A DNA stretch of 64,000 nt, taken from Chrysoperla carnea (Eukaryota; Arthropoda; Insecta; Neuroptera; Chrysopidae). Below are positions 24,977 through 36,769 of this stretch, in pieces. The translations under genes were made by a program, and so were the position numbers. Where the stretch lies: the NCBI RefSeq assembly GCF_905475395.1, contig NC_058339.1, positions 87,492,520 to 87,556,519 on the forward strand, written 5' to 3'. The notes beneath the pieces are model-generated. The model searched no databases. It was given only the letters and a program-made list of their open reading frames with translations, and was not told the origin of the DNA. Each line of letters opens with the position of its first letter. Positions within the stretch are counted from its first letter, which is position 1.

Positions 24977-26463
24977 TGGTATTAAGAATATTTGCAGTGT
25001 ATGCTTTTTGCATGCTAGAAATATTAATTTAAAGAATAAAAAATAACTTCAAACTCATTAAAATTTATGAAATTAATCCGTTATAGATACTTTATTGAAT
25101 TTGAATGGCTGCACTTATGTTACCATGCTTAAAAAAAAAAAAAAACTAATCATATTGCTTACGTAATACGTATACATATACTAAATAATTGACTGATTGG
25201 ATATTTCTTATAATGACATATAAAGGTGAAGGTTACAAGAGAATTATTATGAATGACACAACGAACCAACAATATCAGGGGATTTTACTGCAAGTCAATT
25301 CAACGAACACTAAAAAAAATGTAATCAATAAACGTTCTTCTACATAGAGCGTTTATAAAATATTGTAGGTGGAATTATCTTCTTTTTAAAGAGTATTTTT
25401 GAGGTAAAGATGTAATGAAATGAAATCATGAAATGGTTCCCTAGAAATATTAAAATTTCACATGAAATTTGGCTAAATTATTCAAAACATCATTTTTTTG
25501 TACTTGATAAAATTATCAAAATCCAGAAAAATTGATCTCTTTTACAGCCAAATTTTAACCAATTTTAATAAATCAGGTATGTTAAATCTACTCAAATGGG
25601 CCGCATTTTAAAAATTTTGTATATATTTTACAAATCGGATCAAATTTGGCTACATGATCAAAACAAAAAAAAGGTTTTTTGTACTTTGTGACGTCATCAA
25701 ATTTAAAAAAAAAATTATTTTTCTCTTTCATGTCCATTGCAAAATTGCAAAAAAACTGAAAATTATATAATAATCAAACATATCTATTCTCATTTTGTCA
25801 TTTTTTATACAATACAAATTACATATTTGATGTAATATTATGTAGAAGTTGCCCCTCTAAATCCCCACCCCACTTCACCGGCAAACATTCAGCTGTTGGA
25901 TTTTTTACCCAACATTTGTAACTCCTTTATCGACCCTTTTCTGCTGAGTTTGCCCTGTAATGAATTACTTTGTAAATTGGCTAGTAATTTTTATTTATTA
26001 CGCTCTGTCAAAATTTGATGTCATCTCAACTAAATTATCAAATTACTTGTGTTTTGAGTTAAAATATAGATAAAAATTAGTAATCTCACTTTAAAACTAT
26101 TGAAAATTCCTAATAGAAAAAAGTTTGTTTTCCTAACTTTCGATATTCTTGAAACCCTTTGTATATTTACTATACATACAAAGTATAATGACCGTATTGA
26201 GTACACCTGTGTCGCCGTTTTCGTTATTCAATATTTCAACTATATATACATATACCTCGACATAATGATGCAAAGTAGATGGTTGTGCAATATTAAGACA
26301 ATATTAAAACATAGAAAAAAAAATTAATTTAAAAAAAGGATAAGTGTTAAAGGTCAACATTAAATCATATATTAAGGTCGGGCATTAAGGCAATGCGTAT
26401 ACACTTAAATAAAAATTCTTAATATTAACCGATATGTGAATATTTTAACTTCAGCGCGGGATC
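24977..26463. other. Intergenic DNA, nothing recognised
   Basis: AT-rich; the 75-codon frame at 26,100 has no motif. No repeat boundaries noticed. Confidence 0.4.
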
Positions 26464-26650
26464 AAATATGGCGAATGGGACCGTACGGTATTGAGTGGTG
26501 AAGTTGACACAAACGCATGAGTTGTTTATATGAAAGTAATATACAAATTTCAAATATTGTTTTTTTGAAATGCAACTAGATTGGTTCTATCACTTATATA
26601 TTATTTTATAACAAAATTTTGATGTGATTGTCATTTTCATGACTTGGGGT
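26464..26650 (-). mobile_element. tRNA-headed element, copy E2, truncated
   Basis: Reverse-strand copy of the body only (read on plus: TTGAGTGGTGAAGTTGACAC, AAACGCATGAGTTGTTTAT, then the Pol III-distal body). The tRNA-like head is missing. Confidence 0.55.
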
Positions 26651-27159
26651 CATGAGAACTTTTGTTCAGAATGACTTAAACTATCATCTCGCAAAATTTG
26701 AAAAAGTTTGACCGAAATGCAGATTATATCTAATGCGAGGTCATTTCATTTTGTAATTCAGGATTTATTGGCAAAATTTTTATTAATTATTGTTAAATTT
26801 AATCGAATTTTCAATTTCGTAGAAAAAACATATTTCATCGATGAGAACATTGCTAACTGGTATATTTCCAAGGTTACTTTTGTAATAAATTGTGAACTAC
26901 ATATAATGATTATAATTGAATTTGTGAAAACGTTAAACGGTTACTAATTATCGAACTTTTAATTAGTTTTATATTTCGTGAACTTCAGAAACATATATTT
27001 TTCCCATTAATTTATGAAGAACAAACAATAAAATTCTATAAATATTACGAAAATGTCTAAAACAGAAATGAAGAAGAACAAGAGAAAACAAACAATTGAC
27101 TGAGTTAATTGTCGAAATACCATGTATGGAAAGTGTTGATTACTCTGTCTGATACTATC

Positions 27160-27604
27160 TTAATATATATATTTCTTGTGTGTGTCTGTATGTGACTGAA
27201 CTCCTCCTAGACGGCTGGACCGATTTCGTTGAAATTTTTTGTGTGAGTTCAAGGGGATTGGAGAATGGTTTAGATTTACCATTCGGTCCACTACAACTGT
27301 TTTTGAGGGCTCCGTACCAAAAAAATGAAATTTCATTAAATGGTGGGAGCGCATATAAATCATATCACATTATGTATACTATGTGTACTATGTATTTTTA
27401 ATAGTATTCAGGTATTGTCAATAGGCATTTATTAGAGCCATATGCGAGCGCAGCGAGCTCTACTATCAAAGGTCAGGCCACTCCAATAAATAGGAGTTAA
27501 ATTGGGGTTTAGCGGGATGGGTTTAGCGGACAGGCTAAACGTAGTATAGGTATTCATGAATTGGAGTTACGTTTTTACGGGACAACGTCCGTCGGGGCCG
27601 CTAG
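27160..27604 (+). mobile_element. Helitron-like element nested in the DINE-1-like element
   Basis: The 5' side is of a common insect Helitron type (TGTGTGTCTGTATGTGACTG, then CTAGACGGCTGGACCGATTT). The 3' end is GGGACAACGTCCGTCGGGGC then CGCTAGT. It also contains GAGCGCAGCGAGCTC near 27,445. Overlapping open frames on both strands at 27,160-27,401 are artefacts of this repeat. Confidence 0.65.
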
Positions 27605-27641
27605 TAACTGATATAACCATAACATACATACTATACAATTT

Positions 27642-28590
27642 ATGAAACTCAGTTTATAAGGTAATTTTGACCCAAGAAATTAAAAAATCAAGTTTATTTG
27701 GCGATTGGCCGAGTAATTTTGGAAAAAAAACGATATTTCGGACCGATTTCCAGTATTATCTCGAGAATTATTCGCCCAATCGTTAAATGAAACCGATTTT
27801 TGTATTTTTTGGGTCAAAATTACCTTATTTACAGAGTTTTATCGAAATTGGAGACGATAAATTTGTATCGATTTTTTGCAATTTTTTCAAGGGGTACCCC
27901 TTTGAAAAATTCGAAAAAATCGTAAAAAATTATTTGTTTCGGAATTTGATGAAACTCAGTTTATAAGGTAATTTTGACCCAAGAAATTCAAAAATCGAGT
28001 TTATTTGGCGATTGGCCGAGTAATTTTCGAAAAAAAACGATATTTCGGATCGATTTCCGGTATTATCTCGAGAATTATTCGCCCAATCGTTAAATGAAAT
28101 CGATTTTTGTATTTTTTGGGTCAAAATTACCTTATATAAAGAGTTTTATCGAAATTGGAGACGATAAATTTGTATCTATTTTTTGCATTTTTTTCAAGGG
28201 GTACCCCTTAGAAAAATTCGAAAAAATCGTAAAAAATTATTTGTTTCGGAATTTGATGAAACTCAGTTTATAAGGTAATTTTGACCCAAGAAATTCAAAA
28301 ATCGAGTTTATTTGGCGATTGGCCGAGTAATTTTCGAAAAAAACGATATTTCGGATCGATTTCCGGTATTATCTCGAGAATTATTCGGCCAATCGTTAAA
28401 TGAAACCGATTTTTGTATTTTTTGGGTCAAAATTACCTTATATAAAGAGTTTTATCGAAATTGGAGACGATAAATTTGTATCGATTTTTTGCAATTTTTT
28501 CAAGGGGTACCCCTTAGAAAAATTCAAAAAAATCGTAAAAAATTATTTGGCCGAGTAATTTTCGAAAAAAAAAGATATTTCGGATCGATT
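27642..28590. repeat. 307-bp tandem array, 3 units plus a partial
   Basis: Units start with ATGAAACTCAGTTTATAAGG at 27,642, 27,949 and 28,256, exactly 307 bp apart. A rearranged partial fourth follows from about 28,545. Within each unit about 171 bp (27,657-27,827 in the first) forms an imperfect palindrome: TAAGGTAATTTTGACCC at one end and GGGTCAAAATTACCTTA at the other. Units are highly similar, implying recent expansion or homogenisation. Confidence 0.9.
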
Positions 28591-28811
28591 TACCTATACC
28601 AAAATTTTTTTCGTAGCATCAATATTTTTAAGCGTTACAAACTTGGGACTAAACTTAATATACTATGTATATTTCATATATACATGGTATAACAAGGATG
28701 AAGTACCTTTAATAACTAACAATTGAAATTCATTCACAATTTTCATATATAAATAGAAAATATACTAGAAAATCAATAATCAATAATAAAATATGTTTTA
28801 CCTATATTTGT

Positions 28812-29450
28812 ATACTGAAAAAAATAAAATAATGACAACCTCATCCCGAAGTTGGCCAGTTCATATTAAAATAAAGTAAAAATACTTTCAAACAATTTTC
28901 TTATGACTGGAACAAGTACAGCTAAATATTTGTATTTACAATAGAATTGGATTGAATTTAAAATATGAATTCATTGATACAAAATCATTGAGGTTAAATA
29001 AACAAAATCATTACTTGAAAAAGATTGATTTTAGTTTAGTCATGCATTTTGTTGATAGAGAAAATTGTACTTAGTTGGAATATATAATCGTGTATATAAA
29101 GCGAATCGATGAATTATAAGAAAATTTCTTTGCGTTTGCTTTAAATATAGGATTGGGTTATTACGAACATATTGGTGTCATGTCTAGTACATATGTGATT
29201 GTGTCAACTACATGACAACCATCTATGACAACCATCAGTAGAGCAGTCGGTACAGCAGTGGACATAAGACACTAAAATCAATAGCAATCTATATATCGCT
29301 GGTTCTGATCCAACTCGAAGAAATCTAATTTTCTTTTTTAAATAATCCTAATAAACCTGCTCATGTGGTTGTGACAATCACATAAGTATTTTGTTATAAT
29401 ATTTATTAGTGATAATTATAGTGAATTTCAAAACAACAATATTTGAAATT
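28812..29450 (+). mobile_element. tRNA-headed element, copy E3
   Basis: Starts with ATACTGAAAAAAATAAAATA and ATGACAACCTCATCCCG. It has a decayed tRNA-like head near 29,232-29,320 (AGTAGAGCAGTCGG; GGTTCTGATCC) and palindromes at 29,193-29,213 and 29,363-29,383. It is truncated after the AAAACAACAATATTTGAAA block and lacks a segment that copy E4 has between its upstream half and the head. Confidence 0.6.
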
Positions 29451-30636
29451 TGTTAGACATTATATTACTTTCGGTTTAGAACAAAGAAAAAAGTTCTTAG
29501 ATAATTTCTCTACCCAAATTATGTATAATTTCATAATGTACCGTTTTATTCGCAATAACTATCCACCTAAGTCTACAGTGACTTTTTTTTACCAGATTGT
29601 CTGGTATTTCATTTCTTTTTCAACACCCACACCCATTGCATCCTTTGGTATCCATGTAAATGTAATCCTTGTCGCTCATGTAAAATATACTTGGACTATT
29701 TTTAAATAAAAGTGAAGGCGTTTCTTTTTAAAACCCATAAACGGTGAATGAACCATTTCATTTTCATATTTTTTTTTTTTTTATATTAAAGTGAAATTAA
29801 ATTATTTTTTATTAAAGCCAAAACGAAAAATGTTAAAAAAACCATATAAATTCTGATTAGAGTGAAAAAACTAAGTGTCGTGTCAGTTTTTCTTGTTATT
29901 GCGTTTTGAACTTTTATTTAGCACACTTTATCTACTACGTTTTATGAAATAATAAAAGGGATATTGTTAGTTCACGAGTTATCGCAAAAATAATTTTTAG
30001 AATTTGTACACACATTAATTTGCAGGGTTTTTTCATTTGATTCCTAGAATTCTTGGTTCGCGTACTACCTTAACAATTTTTCAAAATTTTAACTATTAAC
30101 AATTTTCATCTGTTTTTTTTTTTTTTTTAAATTTAAAGAAAAGTACTTCACTCGTGTGACTGTAAGCAGAAAATTATTACCATGCTAGCATGTAACTAAC
30201 TACTCACGGGAATAATATTTTAAAAACATATTTTCCCATCACTAAAAAGGAGTATAGTGTTTGTTAAATATTATATACAAAGAGCATTGATTTTCCATCG
30301 CCTACACACACGGCTGTATAATGTCCGCCTTTTACAACACTAAAAACAATTTTCGTATAATATGAATGAGAATTTTCTATGAGGTTCGTTCTATTCAACT
30401 CCATGTATACAGTGGTTTGAGAGAAAATATTATGTTTATATAATTTTTAATATAGAAAACCTCGAATATTTCTGTTAAAACCATTTCTTTTTTGTAAAAT
30501 ATTTATTTTATGAGTGAATTGTTTAAATTTTTCAATCAATAAGTAGGTGTTTCGTTGTTATAATAGAAAAACATGAATCGAAAGCAATGTTGTACATGTT
30601 TTTTTACTTAAATACGCAAGGAATGAAATACTGTTA
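29451..30636. other. Spacer between inverted copies E3 and E4
   Basis: AT-rich DNA without supported genes. The 88-codon frame at 29,443-29,709 overlaps the end of E3 and lacks motifs. Confidence 0.4.
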
Positions 30637-31434
30637 TCGATATGAGGTTGTCACAACCTCATCGCGATTGTGATACAACTACCGTACGGGGTTGAGTGGT
30701 GAAGTTGACACAAACGCATTCAAATATTGTTGTTTTGAAATGCATAACATAGTTTTAAACAATCTTTTTTTGATTGGTTTTACCACTTATAAATACTATA
30801 ACAAAATACTTATGTGATAGCCACAACCACATGGGCAGATTTATTATATTTATTTAAAAAAAAAATTCGGGTAATTCGGACTTGAATCAGCGACCATGGA
30901 ACACTATTGATTATAATGTCATAAGTCCACCGCTGTACCAACTTTGCTCCATTTTTGTATGTATCAAAATATGGTATATATAATAAAAATAATCAATAAG
31001 TTTATTTCAAACTTTCTATAATTTAGTAACAACAATCTTCATGTAGTTGTGCCAACCACATATAAACTAGTTATGACAGGTATGTGTTCGTAATAACCAA
31101 ATCTTATATTCTTTTAATTCGTCTATTTGCTTTATTTATACGATTATAAATTCCAACTAAGTACAATTTTATTTTCCATCAATAAAATGCATGACTTTAA
31201 ACTAAAATCAATCTCTTTCATAGAAGTAATGATTTTGTTTATTTAACTTCAGTGATTTTGTATCAATTAATTGATATTTTAAATTCAATTCCATTCTATT
31301 GTAAATACAAATATTTAGCTGTACTTGTTCCTATCATTAAGAAATTGTTTGAAAGTATTTTTACTTTATTTCAATATTAAACGGGCAATTTCGGGTTGAG
31401 GTTGTCAGTATTTTAATTTTTTTTTTCAGTGTAT
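30637..31434 (-). mobile_element. tRNA-headed element, copy E4, longest
   Basis: About 800 bp on the minus strand, homologous to E3 over most of its length. It holds a perfect palindrome ATGAGGTTGTCACAACCTCA(T) at 30,642-30,662, related imperfect ones at 30,812-30,832 and 31,041-31,061, and a tRNA-like head at about 30,885-30,965 (B box decayed). It forms a large inverted repeat with E3, the arms about 1.2 kb apart. Confidence 0.65.
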
Positions 31435-32046
31435 CAAAAGATTGATCACAAAGTAACAACTTTTTAGACAAGATATTGAAGAGTCAAATAAAGCTTAAGT
31501 TGAAAAAAAATTCAATTCAATAATTGTATTATCACGCAAGGAAATTTTTCGATAAAGACAATAGTTTAAGCCGATTTCTTTTTAGAGGCTACTAGACTGT
31601 TGGAATTTTTAATGGTTTTTCGCGAAAATCCAAGTTCATAAATCATAATTTTGTTTTTACTAAACTGTTAAGCGGCGGAGTTTTTATACTTATTGGTACA
31701 ATTATCATAGATTTTAAACTGTTTTAATAGATCAATACACAAAATTTATACGCCAAACACCTTATTTGGTAAGTAACGATTAATAAAATAGGTACTAAAA
31801 ATTCAGATTTCTATCTCCCTACGACACGGTAGTGCCCTTATGACCTTAACCTCGTCCATAATAAATTATAATTCCCAAAAGTACATAAAACAAATAATTT
31901 ACATGGTCGCATGTTTTATAAAACATCCAGTTTGCACAACACAAGTAAAACGCAATTAAATTAATATTGATATAAAGCTTTAATGTATAGGGTAATGTGT
32001 AGTACCAATCACATACTTTTATTTACTAGACAACATTTATATTGAA
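31435..32046. other. Intergenic DNA, nothing recognised
   Basis: No repeat ends or coding frames noticed. Confidence 0.4.
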
Positions 32047-32240
32047 ACTAGCTGTGAACTACCCGCTTCGCTGGGGAACTTCAATTTCACTTCATATGCA
32101 ATCCACATATCCTATAAAAACCTTCCTCTTGAATCACTCTATTAATTAGAAAAAACCGCATCAAAATCCGTTGCGTAGAAGATCTAAGAATACACTAGGA
32201 TTTGGAACAAGCAGACGGAAGCGACTTTGTTTTATACTAT
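32047..32240 (-). mobile_element. Non-autonomous Helitron, internally deleted
   Basis: Minus-strand relative of the 10.9-kb copy. Read on plus it begins with ACTAGCTGTGAACTACCCGC (the complement of the CTAG|T end) and ends with AGCGACTTTGTTTTATACTA (complement of the 5' end). Only about 195 bp, so most of the interior is lost. Confidence 0.7.
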
Positions 32241-32890
32241 GTATTGATGAGAATATTTTATCAGAATGTAGGTAGGTTGAAGACTGTTTGTTAATGTGGT
32301 TTCGTTTTCGAATTAACTAAAAATTTAATTAAATTTTTATTTTTCTGTCAATTTACAAGTGACTATTGCATTTTGTTTTATAAACTATATTCAACGTAAA
32401 CCATTGGTTGTTAGTAAGTTAACAGTACCATATTTCACTCTTAAAGTATTTTCACACATTTATTAGGTGGTCAAGAACTTTACGAAATTAACAACATTAG
32501 GAAATATAATTCTCAGGAATCAGCTTAAATTTTCACCATCACCATGTTTTTGAAAAAATAGTAACATGAGTTGGAGAAATTGCATCTTCATAAACTTGGT
32601 AAAATAAAATGTACAATTCCGACTAAAACTTCCTTCCTCCATTCCTTAGAAATATTTTTTCTTAAAACTTTAGGAGAATGTCTATCAGGTTGTTAAACTT
32701 TTGCACAAAATGTGCATTTTAAAAATATGTATATTTATTTGTAATTTTTGGAAAAAATTGATCAAATTTTTAAAATTTTTTAATCATACAAAATTTTTTT
32801 TATAAGAAAATAATAATTTAAGGTACTCATACATGCATTATTGTATGGTTGTCTTTTATAGATTTCCTACTATAATTGGTATAAGTGTAA

Positions 32891-33109
32891 AAGTGGGAAA
32901 AAAGGTATCATTCACGTCAATTCTTTAACAGTACCAGTGGAAACGGTTGCTGGACGTTCAAAATAGGTGATGCCTACACGAGAAATGTCGAGGACTTTCA
33001 TTCTTTCAATGAAATACCTTCTATGGTGATGTTCCCTAGAATGAACTGCAACTATTTCATGTTGAAAAGCGAATGTTCAGGATATGATTTTACGTATAAT
33101 AGGGTGTGA
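32891..33109. other. Coding-like patch, strand uncertain
   Basis: A block with visibly higher GC than its surroundings. On plus it is open for 72 codons from stop to TGA (33,107-33,109), including the stretch G-N-G-C-W-T-F-K-I-G-D-A-Y after an ACAG acceptor-like site. On minus another frame is also open over most of it (about 54 codons) with similar protein-like composition. I recognise neither. It could be an exon, a relic of a mobile-element gene, or GC-driven chance. Confidence 0.2.
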
Positions 33110-34200
33110 CCCATGGTACACTATGCTGATAAACTTCATGTATCATGCGTGGTGCACACATGTTAATCAAAGGATGTTTAACATATAAATTGTCGAAAAA
33201 AATAGTTAGGGTTGAGGAATTGTTATAAACAAAGGAAATTTCATTTGTGATATTTTAATGCATGGCTTTAAAAACCCCTTAAATATAAATTTTTATTATA
33301 TGTAATACACCTTCCCCTATATGTGTTAAGTATTAAAATACAAGTAAAGTATACGCTGTAAGCTTCAATGAAAGAGCTTATAAACAAAACGATGAATGGA
33401 AAATTATATGAAATGAAAATGAACAAACAAAAAAATCAATTTCTTTTTACCGCAGTCTGTACAATCTAAAACCACACCAACCAACAACAAGTCAACATGA
33501 TTAACATAATCGAAGACTATATGAGTGCAAATGAGATGGATGTATTATTCTGTAGAAAATATATCCGTGTGATTATACTGAACCATTCTCTTATAACGTA
33601 ACCTAGAAAATAAAACCCTACCTAGAATCTATTGATAGTAGAGATGGTATAGAATACGTAGAATTTTATTTAATAAACATTTATTAAATTAACAAGAAAA
33701 GCTCTACAAAAAGTTAAGTAGTTTTCAGAATCTGATATTGGATAGCAAATCAACGGTATGGCGTCATATATTTGGCGGAATGAAGAAAAGAAATCGGTTC
33801 TCCGAAAAATAATTAAATAAATTTTAATTAAAAGATTGGATTTACGTCGGCAGATACTGGACGAAAATCTTTAATTTATGGTTAAAAATGATAATTATAA
33901 ATGGAGCAGATTTATGATCATCATTTTGAACCATTGAGTAAATTATTCTGTAAAAATTTAAAATAGTAAATGTCAAACAAATCATGGCCAACTTTTCTGA
34001 TATACTCAATGAATTATGACTATTTTACTTTTAACAAATTTTAAAACTGTGCATAGCAAGAGAGGGTAGAGGCTATAAAGCAGTGATTTTTACTTTTAAG
34101 CCCAGAGAAGCGGACGAGTATCAAGCTAGTCTATTTTAGAAAATTTGATTAGATCTGAGGGCCATCACATAAAAAGAAAACGTGAGCAAATATATATCAA
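33110..34200. other. Intergenic DNA, nothing recognised
   Basis: No frames above background and no repeat termini noticed. Confidence 0.4.
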
Positions 34201-34445
34201 GGTATACTAATTTTAGTCCCAATTTAAGTGTTCATAAAATTGTCACATTAGTCCATATTCGTTTGTCCGTTCGTCCGTCCGTCAATAACTCAACAACGAA
34301 AAGAGATATCAATCTGCTATTTTAATAGCGGGCTCAATACGCTAAAAATAAGTTTTAATTCTTAAACGAGCAACATGTCAATTGGGTTTAGTAAACCGTT
34401 AGATAAACAACAAAAAAAAACTTCAAAAATGTTACTTATAAACTA
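34201..34445 (+). mobile_element. Diverged DINE-1-like fragment
   Basis: GGTATACTAATTTTAGTCCC, then GTTTGTCCGTTCGTCCGTCC and the AAACCGTTAGATAAACAACA block. It is more diverged than the other copies and lacks both outer ends. Confidence 0.55.
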
Positions 34446-35507
34446 AAGTTAATTTTCCCTAATGTGACGTCACCATGTTTCAAAATCGATGTTTTTGAGT
34501 AGGTTATATGAAAAAGTTGAATCAATTTTAATAGAAGAAAACTGTTTTTTAGATGGAAAGTTATTAAATCAATTTAAATTTTAATATTTTGATTACATTT
34601 TTAATTAGTTAATTTCAACCTTTAATTAATAAAATACGAAAAATAAATGAATTCTCAATTCTAATTTAAGCCTTATACATTTCTTTTAACGATAAATATC
34701 TATTTCTTAAATTAAAAATGTTTTTTTCTTGGAAAACTATAAAAATAAATTGTTTCAATTGAAGCAAAAAAAAAATTCACATAGAAACAAGTTCTACTTA
34801 ATCTAAATAAAAATTCTATGTAAAAGTTTCTCTTCAAATGCAAGAATAAGGAGGTAGTAAGTACGGTAATGTAGAAAAAAAAAGCCACTAATACATATTC
34901 TAATGAGCTTTCTAAGAATTCTTTAATTACTTTTACAGAGTGGTTATTACGTTGCTACACAGGCTTTAGATAAATTTACATTTTATGAAGCTCTAAAAGC
35001 GAAAACAGTTACAGGAGAACAAGCGATCTTTGTGTCTTATTTATGCATCTTATTAAGCTAGTGCTGAGAATGTCTATTATAAAATAAAACGGGTCTCTAT
35101 CCGCTGATAACTGAAGTTTTATGAAAGCAATTTTCATTTTATTATTAGAAGATAATTAATTTACTTGAAATAGTCGCTTAATGTTTAGGAAATCTAATAA
35201 GATATTTTAATATTAGCTTTTTCCAATTGTGTTGGGATGATAGAAATATGAGAATAGGGTTCGATTGTTATTATTATTAGTAATTTTAGATTGTATTTTT
35301 TCTCAACGCTTCAACAAATACTACCTACGTAACATCTCCATCCATATAAGGGATGTACGATCAGGATACATTTAGGGTTGAAATTATTTTTATCTTATTT
35401 TCAACTTTGAGTTCCATATGCGAACTGCAAGTTGCTTCTCAAAGAGAATATCTTAAAAAAGGTCAATTTTAGATGGAGGGAGGAACGTACTTGTGGTAAT
35501 ACAAGAC
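34446..35507. other. Intergenic DNA, nothing recognised
   Basis: AT-rich; no supported coding frame or repeat end. Confidence 0.4.
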
Positions 35508-35955
35508 AAATATGGTCTGAGTACAATATCGTAGGCGTTCCGAAGATCTTATATCACTTCCAAGGGCCTCTGTTAGCAAAGTTGTTGCGGCTTTGACAGG
35601 ACACTGGTTGGGCGCAGCAAGCCTGCTGGGCGGAGAACGACTGGGCCTGGCAGTGTATCGCGATTACTCCAGGAGCTGTCACAGTGGTAAAAAGGAGGAT
35701 AGAATGTCTCATCATCTATGTCACTGCCCAGCTCTTATCATGAGAAGATGGACTTACTTGAGCCAGTCTCGCTTCGACGACCTCTCCTACCTACAGCCCA
35801 TCGACGCCAAAGCACTCCCGCTGTTCTTAAATAGCTCCAAATGATTCATGGAGTAGTGGCCGGGGATGGGCCAACCCTTTTTCGGTATCACAACTGATCC
35901 TATGGTCTAAGTGTGTTCCACCCCAGGACAGTCACTCTAACCTAACCTAACCTTC
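35508..35955 (+). pseudogene. 5'-truncated LINE: pol C-terminus and 3' UTR
   Basis: The best copy of the LINE family in the window. One frame from about 35,526 to 35,844 reads as the C-terminal end of a non-LTR retrotransposon polyprotein: L-T-G-H-W, then a damaged zinc-knuckle-like segment (S-C-H-S-G ... H-H-L-C-H-C-P-A-L), then F-D-D-L-S. The first Cys of the knuckle is replaced and one frameshift separates it from the upstream part. The 3' UTR follows (GGAGTAGTGGCCGGGGATGG), ending in CTAACCTAACCTAACC at about 35,939-35,953. The C-x2-C ... H-x4-C arrangement before F-x-D-L fits the I/R1/LOA/Jockey group; clade not determined. Not functional. Confidence 0.65.
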
Positions 35956-36769
35956 AACTTTGATGAAAACTTCATGAATGTAGACGTAAAGTAAGAAAAA
36001 AAAATTCGTATTCTGTATTGGTTTTCGAAATATTGAAAGCAGCATCAAAATAGAGAAAATATATTTTTTTTATTTGTTCACGCTCAAGAAGAAAAATTAT
36101 AGGATGTGTTTAATAATCAAAGTTTCCATACGAAAATTACATTTGTTTAGTAATCATTAAACGGTCACGTTTTTCATAATACAAATTACACATGACTTTT
36201 TTTTCCTAATTATTTCACAATTACAATATATAAATTAACACACTGTAGCCATATTATAATAGGGATGCTATTTATAGCAAATATACGATAATTAGAAGGA
36301 AAATGTGTTAAGTAGGAATATATGTACCAATCCGACCAACCAGCTCCAACCAGCTAGCTAGCAGGTACTTAAGTATAAAAAAGTATATGAATGACATTAT
36401 TATGATATTGATATAATAATCTTTATCATCACTTTATGAATACATTAATTATTATACCCAGAGCAGAATGACATAAATATGTTATAAGTAGACGTGAAAG
36501 GGTACTTAATATTTAGAGGAGGGGTGGTATTTACATATTTTAAAACAATAAGTGCTTTTTCACCCAGCGTCTTTCCATACAAATACGATATTTTCTAGAA
36601 TACATATCTTTATTTCCAGATATTTTCAACATGACAACAGGAGGTAAAATTGGTAAGAAATAACAAGGAGTAAGACATTACATTGAGTAATTTTATTTAA
36701 AAGAGTTTTTTAATAGGAGGTAAAAATTCTAGTTTTCTGGCCACCATAGGATCGTCGGATCTGTATGTA
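35956..36769. other. Intergenic DNA, nothing recognised
   Basis: No coding frames or repeat ends noticed. Confidence 0.4.

Larger units (their letters stand above)
27077..28692 (-). mobile_element. DINE-1-like element carrying a satellite array, with nested Helitron
   Basis: Read on the minus strand, the 5' hairpin end is at 28,692 and the first ~100 bp of the family run to 28,591. Then comes the 307-bp tandem array (28,590-27,642), and finally the family's 3' part. That 3' part is split: 27,605-27,641 (AACTGATA... ACTATACAATTT) matches sequence internal to the full copies at 36.8 and 42.4 kb, and 27,077-27,145 carries the terminal ACAATTGACTGAGTTAATTG hairpin. The Helitron at about 27,160-27,604 separates the two. 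One element with two successive events is the simplest reading; it is inferred from these pieces. Confidence 0.6.

Noticed and set aside
35939..35953. Interstitial telomere array
   Set aside because: Only two to three CCTAA units, and the same tail recurs at the end of other LINE fragments, so it belongs to the LINE.
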